Shown piece by piece: positions 1 through 6,264 of a DNA stretch of 7,457 bases. The notes under the pieces are model-generated. The model was not told the origin of the DNA. It saw only the letters and a program-made list of their open reading frames with translations, and searched no databases. This DNA is from Deltaproteobacteria bacterium CG07_land_8_20_14_0_80_60_11 (GTDB taxonomy: Bacteria; Desulfobacterota; Desulfobaccia; Desulfobaccales; 0-14-0-80-60-11): contig PEWM01000232.1 in NCBI GenBank assembly GCA_002779455.1, positions 1 through 7,457 on the forward strand, written 5' to 3'. How positions within the stretch are numbered: position 1 is the first letter of the stretch; each line of letters begins with the position of its first letter. The position numbers and the translations under genes are program-made.

Positions 1-359
1 TGGGTCAGCCGGTCGGGGAGGTAGGGGAAGCAATTAAGACCCAGTTCGCGCAGGAACTGGTGCAGCACCGCGGTGGCGGTGATGCCGTCGGCGTCGTAGT
101 CGCCATAGACGGCCACCGGCTCCCCCTGGCGCACCGCCCGGCCCAGGCGGGCGGCGGCGACTTCCAGGTCCGGCAGCTCGAAGGGGGGATTGAGGCGCTC
201 CAACGAGGGGTCCAGAAAGGCCAGGATATCGCCCTCGGCGGCGAGCCCCCGGTTCAACAGAATCCGGGCCACCAGCCGGGGCAGGTTATGCCGGGCCATG
301 ACCGCGGCCACCAACTCCGGCTGCTCCGGGTATACCTGCCAGGCCTTCTTGCGGCGCAT
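1..359 (-). CDS. recJ: RecJ single-stranded-DNA-specific 5'-3' exonuclease, N-terminal part
   Basis: RecJ degrades single-stranded DNA 5' to 3' in the cytoplasm during recombinational and mismatch repair. Only the first 119 residues are present; the gene leaves the window at its 3' side. Residues 81-92 (PVAVYGDYDADG) carry the DHH-family motif I, with Asp87, Asp89 and Asp91 the expected metal ligands. The following ITATAVLHQFLRELG and the FPYLPDRL just before the edge fit RecJ closely. The opening (MRRKKAWQVYPEQP), leading into a Leu-rich stretch around residues 25-50 and DPSLERLNPPF, is the usual RecJ N-terminus. The ATG at 359 is preceded by GAGG (367-370) with a 7-nt spacer. It lies 22 nt downstream of the methyltransferase stop on the same strand, so both are probably on one mRNA. 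Other DHH phosphoesterases are possible, but the N-terminal extension favours RecJ. Confidence 0.93.
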   Translation of the reverse strand, partial: MRRKKAWQVYPEQPELVAAVMARHNLPRLVARILLNRGLAAEGDILAFLDPSLERLNPPFELPDLEVAAARLGRAVRQGEPVAVYGDYDADGITATAVLHQFLRELGLNCFPYLPDRLT

Positions 360-381
360 CAAGCAACCTCATTAACTTTGA

Positions 382-1857
382 TTAATTCTCTGATGGTTCC
401 AATGGTAATATTAAGTTATTGTTGTTGTTTTCTTTTACTTTATCAGCCTTCTTAAAAGTAACATTCACCCGAGAGGGCGGTAAGTTTATCTGTTTATGGT
501 CTAGAAGTTCTCGAATGGTAAGAACTTGCATACGCGGATGTCGCGTCCCCCAAGGCGAGTCGTACCATCCCGCTTCAGCAGCTTCGACCCGCATGGGCTG
601 GGTTGGCTCCCTTAAGGTGATGAGCACCCCTAATTCGGCCTGCTCCCGTTCTAAAACCCCTTTTAAATCTCGCATGTGAGCTACTGATGTATGTCCTGAT
701 TTTACCGAAAAGATCACCTGTTTTGTCTTTACCCCCTTAGATTCATCATGAAAGTAAAGACGTCCGTCGATGCCACGATCTGCCCCTTTTTTCTGTTCTG
801 CAGGGCGTGCGCCTACCAGTCCTAATGCCCAACATTGAAATTGGTAAGGATCTTCTTTGGCCAATTTCTCAGCATCCGGCATTGAAACGGGTTCCCCAAT
901 AACCTTGTAAGGCACAATTTCTCCAAACACATCCCTAATTCTGTTCCTAATTAGACTAATGGACAGGTGAGTAATATCAATGCCTATCCACCTTCGATTC
1001 AGCCTTTGAGCGGTAACTATGGTAGTTCCACAGCCACAGAAAGGATCAAGTACCGTATCTCCTTCTTTACTGCTTGCTAATAAAATTTTCTCTATTAATA
1101 GTTCCGGTTTTTGAGTTGGAAAGAGTTGTTTCATAGGTGGTACTCTGCCAATATCCCAGACATCATCCTGGCGAACTCCTAAAGAATCTTCTTCTTCAGT
1201 ACGGGAAGGAACTCGCCGACCCACTTCATCATAACCTGATACAATTTTTGCTGTGCCGAATCGTTTCAAGGTTGAGGGGGCGCGATCCATAAATAGCTGA
1301 TTAAATATTCGGTTTTTGCTATCAGATTTAGAGTAGAAAAGAATAACGTCATGATTTCTTTGAAATGCATATTTACCTGAGGGCCATTTACGGTAATGCC
1401 AAATAATTTCATTCTTGAAGTTTACTGGGCCAAAAATACCATCCAAAAGCAACTTGAGGTAATGGCTAGCTGTTGGATCACAGTGTAAGAAGATGCTTCC
1501 CGTTGCTTTTAAAACTCTGCGAAGTTCAATTAGGCGTGGAGCCATCATAGATAAATAAGCCAACATATCACAGCCGCCGATATAACCATGAAGCGCCTGC
1601 ATAAGTTTTGAGATATTGCCGCCTGATTCTACAATATTTTTGTAAGTAGCTACTGCCGCTTCATCCCACCTCCAGGTATCTTCAAAGGCTTTAATTTGGG
1701 CCTTTGATCTCGAACCATCCTGCTCGGCAAATAAAACATTATACTTTTGATTGCTTTTAAATGGGGGGTCAAGGTAAACCAGATCGACTGATTCGTCCTT
1801 AAAATGAAGGTTAAGAACATCAATATTATCCCCATAGTAAAGGATATTTTCTTCCAT
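382..1857 (-). CDS. Beta-class DNA methyltransferase fused to a C-terminal Mrr-like PD-(D/E)XK nuclease domain
   Basis: The protein has 491 residues. Residues 1-310 are an AdoMet-dependent amino-methyltransferase of the N6-adenine/N4-cytosine type: GDN (9-11), catalytic DPPF (30-33), the PTQKP motif X region (247-259), the AdoMet loop DPFCGCGTT (271-279) and IGID (291-294). Catalytic motif before AdoMet loop is the beta-class order. From about 335 follows a second domain: a helix (QFQCWALGLVGA), GADRGIDG with Asp364, then a beta strand ending FSVKSG with Lys386. This resembles the D...(E/Q)xK core of Mrr-type restriction nucleases, with Ser384 where Glu/Gln is usual. I recall the same fusion in many bacterial and archaeal methyltransferases, so the architecture is known; whether the domain cuts DNA is not clear from sequence. 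It could be a one-protein restriction-modification enzyme or an orphan methylase with a DNA-binding nuclease relic. The C-terminus carries five consecutive Asn (477-481). Base composition is much more AT-rich than both neighbours, suggesting transfer. Confidence 0.93.
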   Translation of the reverse strand: MEENILYYGDNIDVLNLHFKDESVDLVYLDPPFKSNQKYNVLFAEQDGSRSKAQIKAFEDTWRWDEAAVATYKNIVESGGNISKLMQALHGYIGGCDMLAYLSMMAPRLIELRRVLKATGSIFLHCDPTASHYLKLLLDGIFGPVNFKNEIIWHYRKWPSGKYAFQRNHDVILFYSKSDSKNRIFNQLFMDRAPSTLKRFGTAKIVSGYDEVGRRVPSRTEEEDSLGVRQDDVWDIGRVPPMKQLFPTQKPELLIEKILLASSKEGDTVLDPFCGCGTTIVTAQRLNRRWIGIDITHLSISLIRNRIRDVFGEIVPYKVIGEPVSMPDAEKLAKEDPYQFQCWALGLVGARPAEQKKGADRGIDGRLYFHDESKGVKTKQVIFSVKSGHTSVAHMRDLKGVLEREQAELGVLITLREPTQPMRVEAAEAGWYDSPWGTRHPRMQVLTIRELLDHKQINLPPSRVNVTFKKADKVKENNNNNLILPLEPSEN

Positions 1858-1876
1858 ACCTTAGCCCCCCGTTTAT

Positions 1877-2593
1877 TTACTCAACGCTTTCTCCGGGCTT
1901 CAACGGAATCACCGTGATCTCCGGCTCCCCTTTCAGGCGTTGGATCAATTCCTCAGGCGTGCCGGTGAGTACTGGGAAGGTACCGTAGTGCATGGGGATG
2001 ACCCAGCGGGGTTTGAGCATCCGGCAGGCCAGGGCCGCCTCGGCCGGGCTCATGACGTAATGGCTGCCGATGGGGAGCATGGCCAGTTCCGGATGATAGA
2101 GCTCCCGGATGAGTTCCATGTCTTTAAAGGCCGCGGTGTCCCCGGCGTGGTAGGCCACGAAGCCGTTGGGAAACTCCACCACGAAGCCTGCCGGGTCGCC
2201 GGCGGCGATGAGCACGCCGCCCTCATCCACCGACGAGGAATGCACCGCCTGGGTCATGGTGACCTTGCATCCGGCGATGGCCAGGATGCCGCCCTTGTTC
2301 ATGCCGATCACTTCAGGCGCGCCCTGCCGGGCCAGGATGACGCTGAGCTCGTGGATGGCCACCACCGGGGCGCCGCTCGCCTGGGCCACGGCCACGGTTT
2401 CGCCCACGTGGTCGCCGTGGCCGTGGGTCACCAGGATGAGGTCCACCGGCCCCACCTGGTCCACCGGGGTGTTGAGCGAGGGGTTCGTGAGCCAGGGGTC
2501 GATGAGCACCGAGACCCCTGCGCCGGTCAACTTAAAGGCCGAGTGGCCCAAAAAGGTTACCTTGACCCCCCGGCCGATCTTTGCGTGCGACAT
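1877..2593 (-). CDS. UPF0173-type metal-dependent hydrolase (metallo-beta-lactamase fold)
   Basis: This is a cytoplasmic protein of 238 residues with the complete zinc-site pattern of the metallo-beta-lactamase superfamily: THGHGDH (56-62), His118, GDT with Asp152 (151-153), and PMHYGTFP with His202. The opening VKVTFLGHSAFKL, the IDPWLTNP segment (31-38) and the compact length match the UPF0173 family, whose physiological substrate is not established. An in-frame ATG ten codons earlier (2623) was rejected because the ATG at 2593 has AGGAGG five nt upstream and the extra decapeptide is not family-like. There is no signal peptide. The stop lies 19 nt before the methyltransferase start, so read-through transcription into that gene and recJ is likely. 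Relatives include UlaG-like lactonases, but the motif spacing favours UPF0173. Confidence 0.92.
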   Translation of the reverse strand: MSHAKIGRGVKVTFLGHSAFKLTGAGVSVLIDPWLTNPSLNTPVDQVGPVDLILVTHGHGDHVGETVAVAQASGAPVVAIHELSVILARQGAPEVIGMNKGGILAIAGCKVTMTQAVHSSSVDEGGVLIAAGDPAGFVVEFPNGFVAYHAGDTAAFKDMELIRELYHPELAMLPIGSHYVMSPAEAALACRMLKPRWVIPMHYGTFPVLTGTPEELIQRLKGEPEITVIPLKPGESVE

Positions 2594-2598
2594 GATGC

Positions 2599-2604
2599 CC
2601 TCCT
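2599..2604 (-). promoter_or_regulatory. Shine-Dalgarno AGGAGG that fixes the UPF0173 start
   Basis: On the minus strand AGGAGG sits five nt before the ATG at 2593. It lies downstream of the alternative ATG at 2623, which has no comparable site in front of it. This decides the start codon. Confidence 0.85.
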
Positions 2605-2648
2605 GTTTCATACCCGTTCCCAAGCTGTTCTGAAAAGTTCTTTAAATC

Positions 2649-2720
2649 GGTGGCACAGGCCTTCCAGCCTGTGCCAAAGTAGCAGGTTATTCTTGCACAG
2701 CCTGGAAAGGCTGCGCCACC
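2649..2720. repeat. REPIN-like element: two inverted copies of a GGTGGCACAGGC-type palindrome
   Basis: The left arm begins GGTGGC and forms a 10-bp perfect hairpin (2651-2660 with 2667-2676, loop CTTCCA). The right arm ends GCCACC and forms an 8-bp hairpin with one mismatch (2695-2702 with 2709-2716, loop TGGAAA). Reversing the right arm gives 22 matches out of 26 with the left. Two of the four differences swap a G-C pair for a C-G pair within the stem, so the hairpin is kept. A third copy lies at 6733-6756. This layout fits REP/REPIN elements, which are moved by separately encoded RAYT transposases; none is in this window. Confidence 0.75.
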
Positions 2721-2778
2721 AGCCAATACACCTTTTCATACTTTACGGATGGCCCAAAGGCCCATGAATGACTGTGAG

Positions 2779-2809
2779 AAAAATTTTGCGCCGGGTACGT
2801 TCTACGCGC
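2779..2809 (-). terminator. Possible intrinsic terminator of the K+ channel gene
   Basis: Read on the minus strand, GCGC (2806-2809) and GTA (2803-2805) pair with TAC (2795-2797) and GCGC (2788-2791), with a 3-nt bulge. AAAA and then TTTTT (2783-2779) follow. The stem is short and bulged, so this is a weak call. It lies about 105 nt past the channel stop codon. Confidence 0.35.
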
Positions 2810-2827
2810 CAATTAATCTGAGGTATC

Positions 2828-2844
2828 GGCGGGCAGTGCCCGCC
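2828..2844. repeat. GGCGGGC palindrome, dispersed-repeat type
   Basis: Seven base pairs, 2828-2834 with 2838-2844, surround a three-base loop, and the element ends ...GCCCTACG. It resembles the palindrome at 6649-6676, which also ends GCCCCTAC. No T-run follows on either strand, so a terminator role is unlikely. Confidence 0.55.
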
Positions 2845-2912
2845 CTACGTCCTGCGCCTCAACCTGTTCTTTGGCTGAAGGCTGAAAGTTGACCGCTGAT
2901 AGCTATTCCGCC

Positions 2913-3905
2913 TCACAACACCATCTTCTCCAGGGCGTCCAGGTTTTTCCGCAGGCCCAGGGCGATGAGGGTGTCTCCCGCCAGAATCGGGGTCTCGTGG
3001 CTGGGGTTGAAGAGCATCTCGCCGTCGGCCCGCTTAATGGCCACCAGGATGAGGTTCAGGTTCTGGCGGATCCCCGAGTCCGCCAGCGGCACCCCCTGGA
3101 GGGGAGAGGCGGGGCCTACGGCGATCTCCTCCATGGTCCAGTCCACCCCATCCTTCATGGCGAGTTCCATGAAGGTTACCACCGTGGGGCGCATGATGGT
3201 CTGGGCCATTTTTTGCCCGCCCATCCGATAGGGAGACTCCACCTTGTCGGCCCCGGCCCGGAGCAGCTTCTTTTCCGAGCCGAGGTCATCCCCCCGGGCC
3301 ACGATAAAGAGGTTGGGGTTGAGGCTGCGGGCCGTCAGCACGACGTAGACGTTGTCGGCGTCCGTGGAAACCACCGATATCAGCCCCTTAGCCCGCTCGA
3401 TGCCGGCCTCCAAAAGGATCTCTTCCCGGGTGGCGTCGCCGACGATGAAATAATAGCCCGACTCTTCCAGGCGGGAGGCCAGGGGCTGCTTGTGTTCCAC
3501 CACCACCAGGGACAGGCCCCGGTCTTTGAGATGCCGGGCGATAATTTCCCCGATACGCCCGAAGCCGCAGAGGATGTAATGGTCTTTTAGTCTCTTGATG
3601 TGCTTGATCAATTTGCGCCTTCCCAGGACCGCCTGGAGCTCCCCTTCGATGACCACCCGGGCCAGAGAGCCCACAATGTAGAGCATGACCCCCATGCCGG
3701 TGAGGATCAACACCATGTTGTAGATACGCCCGATCCGGTCCAGCGGATGGATTTCTCCGTAGCCCACGGTGGTGAGGGTGGTCACCGTCATGTACAGGGC
3801 GTCGAAGAAATTCCAGCCTTCCAGCCAGACGAAGCCGAGGCTGCCGGCCAACAAGAGGGCCAGCAGGCTGGCGGCCCACTGGGCGATTTTACGAAAGGTT
3901 ACCAT
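2913..3905 (-). CDS. MthK-like two-transmembrane K+ channel with RCK (TrkA-N/TrkA-C) domain
   Basis: A 330-residue inner-membrane K+ channel or K+-conducting protein. Residues 8-28 form the first membrane helix; a pore helix (33-44) leads to the K+ selectivity filter TTVGYGE (45-51); the second membrane helix spans about 62-86. From 108 a cytoplasmic RCK/TrkA-N Rossmann domain follows, with GFGRIG (114-119) as nucleotide loop, an acidic end of the second strand (VVVE, Glu137) and GDAT (156-159). A TrkA-C-like domain occupies about 250-325. Size and order match MthK-type channels gated by ligand binding to an octameric RCK ring; Ca2+ or nucleotide gating cannot be decided here. The ATG at 3905 has only a poor ribosome-binding site, but the first membrane helix begins right after it and the next in-frame Met (39) is inside the pore. 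The lipoprotein gene at 4113 is divergent, 207 bp away. Confidence 0.93.
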   Translation of the reverse strand: MVTFRKIAQWAASLLALLLAGSLGFVWLEGWNFFDALYMTVTTLTTVGYGEIHPLDRIGRIYNMVLILTGMGVMLYIVGSLARVVIEGELQAVLGRRKLIKHIKRLKDHYILCGFGRIGEIIARHLKDRGLSLVVVEHKQPLASRLEESGYYFIVGDATREEILLEAGIERAKGLISVVSTDADNVYVVLTARSLNPNLFIVARGDDLGSEKKLLRAGADKVESPYRMGGQKMAQTIMRPTVVTFMELAMKDGVDWTMEEIAVGPASPLQGVPLADSGIRQNLNLILVAIKRADGEMLFNPSHETPILAGDTLIALGLRKNLDALEKMVL

Positions 3906-4112
3906 GTGTTCGGATGGCCTGCAAGTTCTCGTATGATAGGCTCAAGGGTTCGAAAATCACGGCTCGGTCATCTCTCGCCCGGGGCTCGGCATAGAGAAAA
4001 AACTGTAGGACATCTGCATCCGGTTGTCAAACCCCCGAGGCGCTTTTTCAAATGCCGGGATGGCCGCCGATTCGACCCGGATGGTCCTCCTTTTCTAGCG
4101 GAGCACGGTTAA

Positions 4113-4739
4113 ATGGTTTGGCAGAGGACGATAGTTTATGGTAATCAAATGGCCATGCGGATGAGAAAGTTCACCTCCTTGGGCCTGGTTCTGGCCCTGT
4201 GTCTGGTTGGCCATTGGGGCTGCGCGCCCCGGCTGGCGCCGGCCACCCCGCCGGGGGTGGCGCTCTCGCCCGGCCGCTATCTTACGGCTTATTATCGAGC
4301 CCCGGACTTCACCCCGGCCCGGGTGACGTATGTCCTGACGCCCTTCGAGGTTTCGACGGCCCAGGGCGTGGCCGCCGACACCTTCCAGGCCCTCTTCCTG
4401 GAGGAGTTGACCCTGGCCTGGCGGGCCAACGGCCTCAAGTTCTCTCCCCAGGGAGACACTGTCATCAACGGCGTGGTGCAATTTGTGGCGGTCCGGGGCG
4501 CGGCCTGGCGGTTCCTCAGGGGCAAGATCGACGCCGACCTGGTGGTGTCCGCGGCCATCACCCGGGGGGGCGACACCCGGTTCGCCTGCCAGGACCGGAT
4601 CAGCCTGGGCTCACCGGTCAATCCCGGCCCGCCGGCCCCCAAGGAAGATGAACTGTTACTGCGGCAGGCGGCCCGGACTTTTGCCATCCACCTGCTCAAT
4701 GAGATGCTGCTTTACTGGCCGCCCGCCGAAGGCAAATAA
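4113..4739 (+). CDS. Probable exported lipoprotein of unknown function
   Basis: I do not recognise a named family. The 208-residue product has a basic N-terminal stretch, a hydrophobic segment (LGLVLALCLVG, about 23-33) and then HWGC-APRLAP, with Cys37 a plausible lipidation site. The -3 residue is His rather than the usual Leu/Val/Ala, so lipid attachment is uncertain and simple export is possible. The mature part has short beta strands (VTYVLTPFEVS, GVVQFVAVRG, DADLVVSAAIT) and ends in an amphipathic helix (LLRQAARTFAIHLLNEMLLYW), a layout seen in small outer-membrane accessory lipoproteins with an alpha/beta fold. The start is ambiguous: the ATG at 4113 has GGAG nine nt upstream (4100-4103), but in-frame ATGs at 4149, 4155 and 4161 would give a more ordinary signal peptide length. 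It stands alone, with 330 bp before the next gene. Confidence 0.75.
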   Translation: MVWQRTIVYGNQMAMRMRKFTSLGLVLALCLVGHWGCAPRLAPATPPGVALSPGRYLTAYYRAPDFTPARVTYVLTPFEVSTAQGVAADTFQALFLEELTLAWRANGLKFSPQGDTVINGVVQFVAVRGAAWRFLRGKIDADLVVSAAITRGGDTRFACQDRISLGSPVNPGPPAPKEDELLLRQAARTFAIHLLNEMLLYWPPAEGK

Positions 4740-4961
4740 AGTTCCCCAAAGACCCTCAGGATGAGGCGAGGCCGCTCCCTGGAGGTGGTGAAGAGCTCGA
4801 TCAGGCCGGCCTAAGCGTTGACTGCCGCCCCTGGTGGCGCACTCCCTCATCGCTGGATTGGGGCTCTATTCTGGTTGGTGGGGCTTAGGGTTTATCAGGG
4901 AAATGGTGGTAGGCCGCCTGACCAGCCAGAAACGGAGCTCGAAAGAATCTTGCCTGGTATA

Positions 4962-5005
4962 TTATCATAATCAATTGTCAAGGTTGGCGAAAAGATTTAT
5001 GATAA
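4962..5005. promoter_or_regulatory. Pair of TTAT-N-ATAA palindromes flanking a promoter (candidate operators)
   Basis: TTATCATAA (4962-4970) and TTATGATAA (4997-5005) are exact reverse complements. Each is also a palindrome around its centre base. Their centres are 35 bp apart. The left copy lies just upstream of the -35 box and the right copy covers the -10 box, the arrangement expected for a dimeric repressor. No regulator gene is visible nearby. Confidence 0.45.
4975..5003 (+). promoter_or_regulatory. Sigma70-type promoter for the small lipoprotein and hisB
   Basis: TTGTCA (4975-4980) and TATGAT (4998-5003) each differ from consensus at one base and are 17 bp apart. AT-rich sequence precedes the -35 box. 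The predicted start is near 5010, about 60 nt before the ATG at 5070. Confidence 0.75.
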
Positions 5006-5032
5006 CCCCGGAATCTGAAGGCTATTTCGGGG
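5006..5032 (+). other. Nine-bp hairpin at the predicted transcript start
   Basis: CCCCGGAAT (5006-5014) pairs with ATTTCGGGG (5024-5032), with one G-U pair and a nine-base loop. It overlaps the predicted +1 near 5010, so it is either a 5'-end stem that protects the mRNA or a DNA-level operator. No T-run follows, so it is not an intrinsic terminator. Confidence 0.5.
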
Positions 5033-5069
5033 AATTTCAACGACTTCTTCAGGGCAGGAGGTGTAAAGG

Positions 5070-5342
5070 ATGCACGTTAAGAATCGTCTTGCCGGACTGG
5101 CGGTGGCCGCGTTGCTGTTGCTCTTCTTGGGAAGTGGCTGCGCCACGTCTTCGGGCTACAAGAACCCGGATGTCGAAACCACTAAACAGCGCACCGCGGG
5201 AACGTCGGACGAGTTGTCACCCCTGGCGCCCGTGGGAGCGGCCAACGTCAAAAGAGTGGGCAATCAGTGGACCTGTGAACAAAATGGCCGGGTGATGATT
5301 TATGATGACGCCGCCTCTTGTTGGCAACCGCGCCAGAAGTAA
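5070..5342 (+). CDS. Small lipoprotein of unknown function
   Basis: The product has 90 residues: a basic start (MHVKNR), a hydrophobic helix (8-20) and LGSGC with Cys24 as the lipidation site, leaving a mature chain of 67 residues. The linker (ATSSGYKNPDVETTKQRTAGTSD) is polar and probably disordered. The C-terminal part (VKRVGNQWTCEQNGRVMIYDDAASCWQPRQK) contains two Cys (69 and 84) that could form a disulfide outside the cytoplasm. AGGAGG (5056-5061) lies eight nt before the ATG, a strong ribosome-binding site. I do not recognise a family. hisB starts 31 nt after its stop on the same strand, so they are likely co-transcribed, although no functional link to histidine synthesis is apparent. 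Confidence 0.82.
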   Translation: MHVKNRLAGLAVAALLLLFLGSGCATSSGYKNPDVETTKQRTAGTSDELSPLAPVGAANVKRVGNQWTCEQNGRVMIYDDAASCWQPRQK

Positions 5343-5357
5343 CGTGGTGCAAATTCC

Positions 5358-5363
5358 AAGGAG
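5358..5363 (+). promoter_or_regulatory. Shine-Dalgarno AAGGAG that fixes the hisB start
   Basis: AAGGAG ends ten nt before the ATG at 5374. The frame is open from 5302, but the earlier ATG lies inside the preceding lipoprotein gene and has no family-like sequence after it. Confidence 0.8.
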
Positions 5364-5373
5364 ACCACCAGCC

Positions 5374-5955
5374 ATGCCCTTGAGTAAAATCCACCGCCAG
5401 ACCCGGGAAACGGAAGTCAGTCTGGAACTGGAGCTGGACGGCTGCGGCCGCGCCGCCATCGACACCGGCATCCCGTTTCTCGACCACATGCTCCACCTGT
5501 TCACGGCCCACGGGTATTTTGACCTGACCGTCAGGGCCAAAGGCGACCTGGAGGTGGATCAGCACCACACCGTGGAAGACATCGGCATCTGCCTGGGGCA
5601 GGCCTTCAGGGAGGCGCTGGCCCAGCGGCCCGGGATGCGCCGGTTCGGCTCGGCCCGGGTACCCATGGACGAAGCCCTGGCAGAGGTAACGGTGGACCTG
5701 AGCAACCGCCCCTTCCTCCACCTAAAGGTGGATCTGCCGCCCGGCGGCGCGGGCCTAGACCCGCAGTTGCTCAAGGAGTTCTGGCGGGCCGTGAGCGTCC
5801 ACGGCGGCATGACGCTCCACATCACCGTGCCCTACGGCGAGAACACCCACCACATCCTGGAGGCGGTCTTCAAGGCGGCGGCGCGGGCCCTGGACCTGGC
5901 CACCCAGCCGGAACCACGGGCCACCGGGGCGCCGTCCACCAAGGGGGTGCTTTAA
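5374..5955 (+). CDS. hisB: Imidazoleglycerol-phosphate dehydratase
   Basis: HisB removes water from imidazoleglycerol phosphate to give imidazole-acetol phosphate in histidine biosynthesis, working in the cytoplasm as a 24-mer with a di-manganese site. The 193-residue length is that of the stand-alone enzyme, without the histidinol-phosphatase domain of enterobacterial HisB. Signature motifs are intact: DTGIPFLDHML (30-40, His38), DQHHTVEDIG (62-71; His64, His65, Glu68), PMDEAL (97-102), SVHGG (His143), and ENTHHILEAVFKA (156-168; His159, His160, Glu163). The tail STKGVL is the conserved phosphate-binding C-terminus. No other his gene lies in the window, so it is not in a compact his operon here; its upstream partner is a small lipoprotein gene. 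Confidence 0.98.
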   Translation: MPLSKIHRQTRETEVSLELELDGCGRAAIDTGIPFLDHMLHLFTAHGYFDLTVRAKGDLEVDQHHTVEDIGICLGQAFREALAQRPGMRRFGSARVPMDEALAEVTVDLSNRPFLHLKVDLPPGGAGLDPQLLKEFWRAVSVHGGMTLHITVPYGENTHHILEAVFKAAARALDLATQPEPRATGAPSTKGVL

Positions 5956-5959
5956 GGCT

Positions 5960-5982
5960 GGTTTTCGGTTTTCGGTTTTCGG
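5960..5982. repeat. Three tandem copies of GGTTTTC
   Basis: Three perfect 7-bp units plus a final GG start four bases after the hisB stop codon. The track is short and probably slippage-prone, with no evident role. Confidence 0.85.
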
Positions 5983-6081
5983 AAAAATAAATAAGGAGCC
6001 TTAAAAAGATACCGGCTAACTCGGCTGGATTTAACAGGAAAACTGGCATAAAATCCAGGTTCCCTTAAAATCTGATGTTTT

Positions 6082-6116
6082 GTCGGGGCGGACCTGGGTG
6101 TCCGCCCTGATCTTTT
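6082..6116 (+). terminator. Palindrome plus T-run, probable hisB terminator
   Basis: GGGCGGAC (6086-6093) pairs with GTCCGCCC (6100-6107) around CTGGGT. The stem extends outward by a G-U, a C-G and a T-A pair, giving about 11 bp, and TCTTTTT follows (6111-6117). It lies about 130 nt past hisB. Its sequence resembles the other GC palindromes in the window, so a dispersed repeat may have been recruited as terminator. Confidence 0.65.
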
Positions 6117-6204
6117 TAGGAAAAATCCGAGAATATCGCCGATAAAGCAAGGGAAATTAATCTTTACCGGAAAGCCTGGCTTGACTTCTCAGGCACCCAA
6201 AATA

Positions 6205-6218
6205 TTTTTTTAAAAAAA
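6205..6218. other. T7A7 tract upstream of the RNA promoter
   Basis: Seven T are followed by seven A, a perfect palindrome ending 12 bp before the -35 box at 6231. Such tracts are stiff or bent and may act as an UP-type element. A bidirectional weak terminator is the alternative. Confidence 0.4.
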
Positions 6219-6230
6219 CTCCCAGGCCCC

Positions 6231-6258
6231 TTGTTTTTTCGCCAGGGGTGATTATGAT
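6231..6258 (+). promoter_or_regulatory. Sigma70-type promoter in front of the candidate RNA
   Basis: TTGTTT (6231-6236) and TATGAT (6253-6258) are 16 bp apart. An overlapping TATAAA (6258-6263) could also serve as -10. Predicted start is 6264-6270, and the first RNA helix begins at 6271. Confidence 0.6.
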
Positions 6259-6264
6259 ATAAAT

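Larger units (their letters stand above)
2594..2912. other. Spacer between K+ channel and UPF0173 genes, rich in palindromes
   Basis: No protein gene is credible here. The spacer holds the UPF0173 ribosome-binding site, a two-arm REPIN-like repeat (2649-2720), a weak terminator-like hairpin for the channel gene (2779-2809), a GC palindrome (2828-2844) and a low-complexity stretch with GGCTGAAGGCTGAAAG near 2873-2888, next to the channel gene's 3' end. Confidence 0.7.
4740..5069 (+). other. Spacer upstream of the small lipoprotein-hisB unit
   Basis: The first two thirds (4740-4945) are GC-rich, and I see no gene, clear terminator or repeat there. From about 4945 the sequence turns AT-rich and carries the promoter, two TTAT-N-ATAA sites, a start-site hairpin and the AGGAGG ribosome-binding site (5056-5061). 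A 153-codon frame starting at 4834 crosses this control region and the next gene, and is probably chance. Confidence 0.65.

Noticed and set aside
382..1857. Methyltransferase as part of a larger defence island or mobile element
   Set aside because: Neighbours are UPF0173 and recJ; no restriction subunit, toxin-antitoxin pair, integrase, transposase, tRNA or flanking direct repeat is visible.
2594..2623. Earlier ATG for UPF0173 at 2623
   Set aside because: It lacks a ribosome-binding site, and AGGAGG lies inside the extension, correctly spaced for the ATG at 2593.
1940..2767. Long plus-strand frame of 275 codons opposite the UPF0173 gene
   Set aside because: It is antisense to a gene with a complete metal-site pattern, is dominated by His, Gly and Ala in the manner of GC-rich shadow frames, and matches no family.
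4834..5295. Plus-strand frame of 153 codons before and across the small lipoprotein
   Set aside because: It runs through an AT-rich promoter region and overlaps the lipoprotein gene in another frame; the latter has a strong ribosome-binding site and a proper signal peptide.
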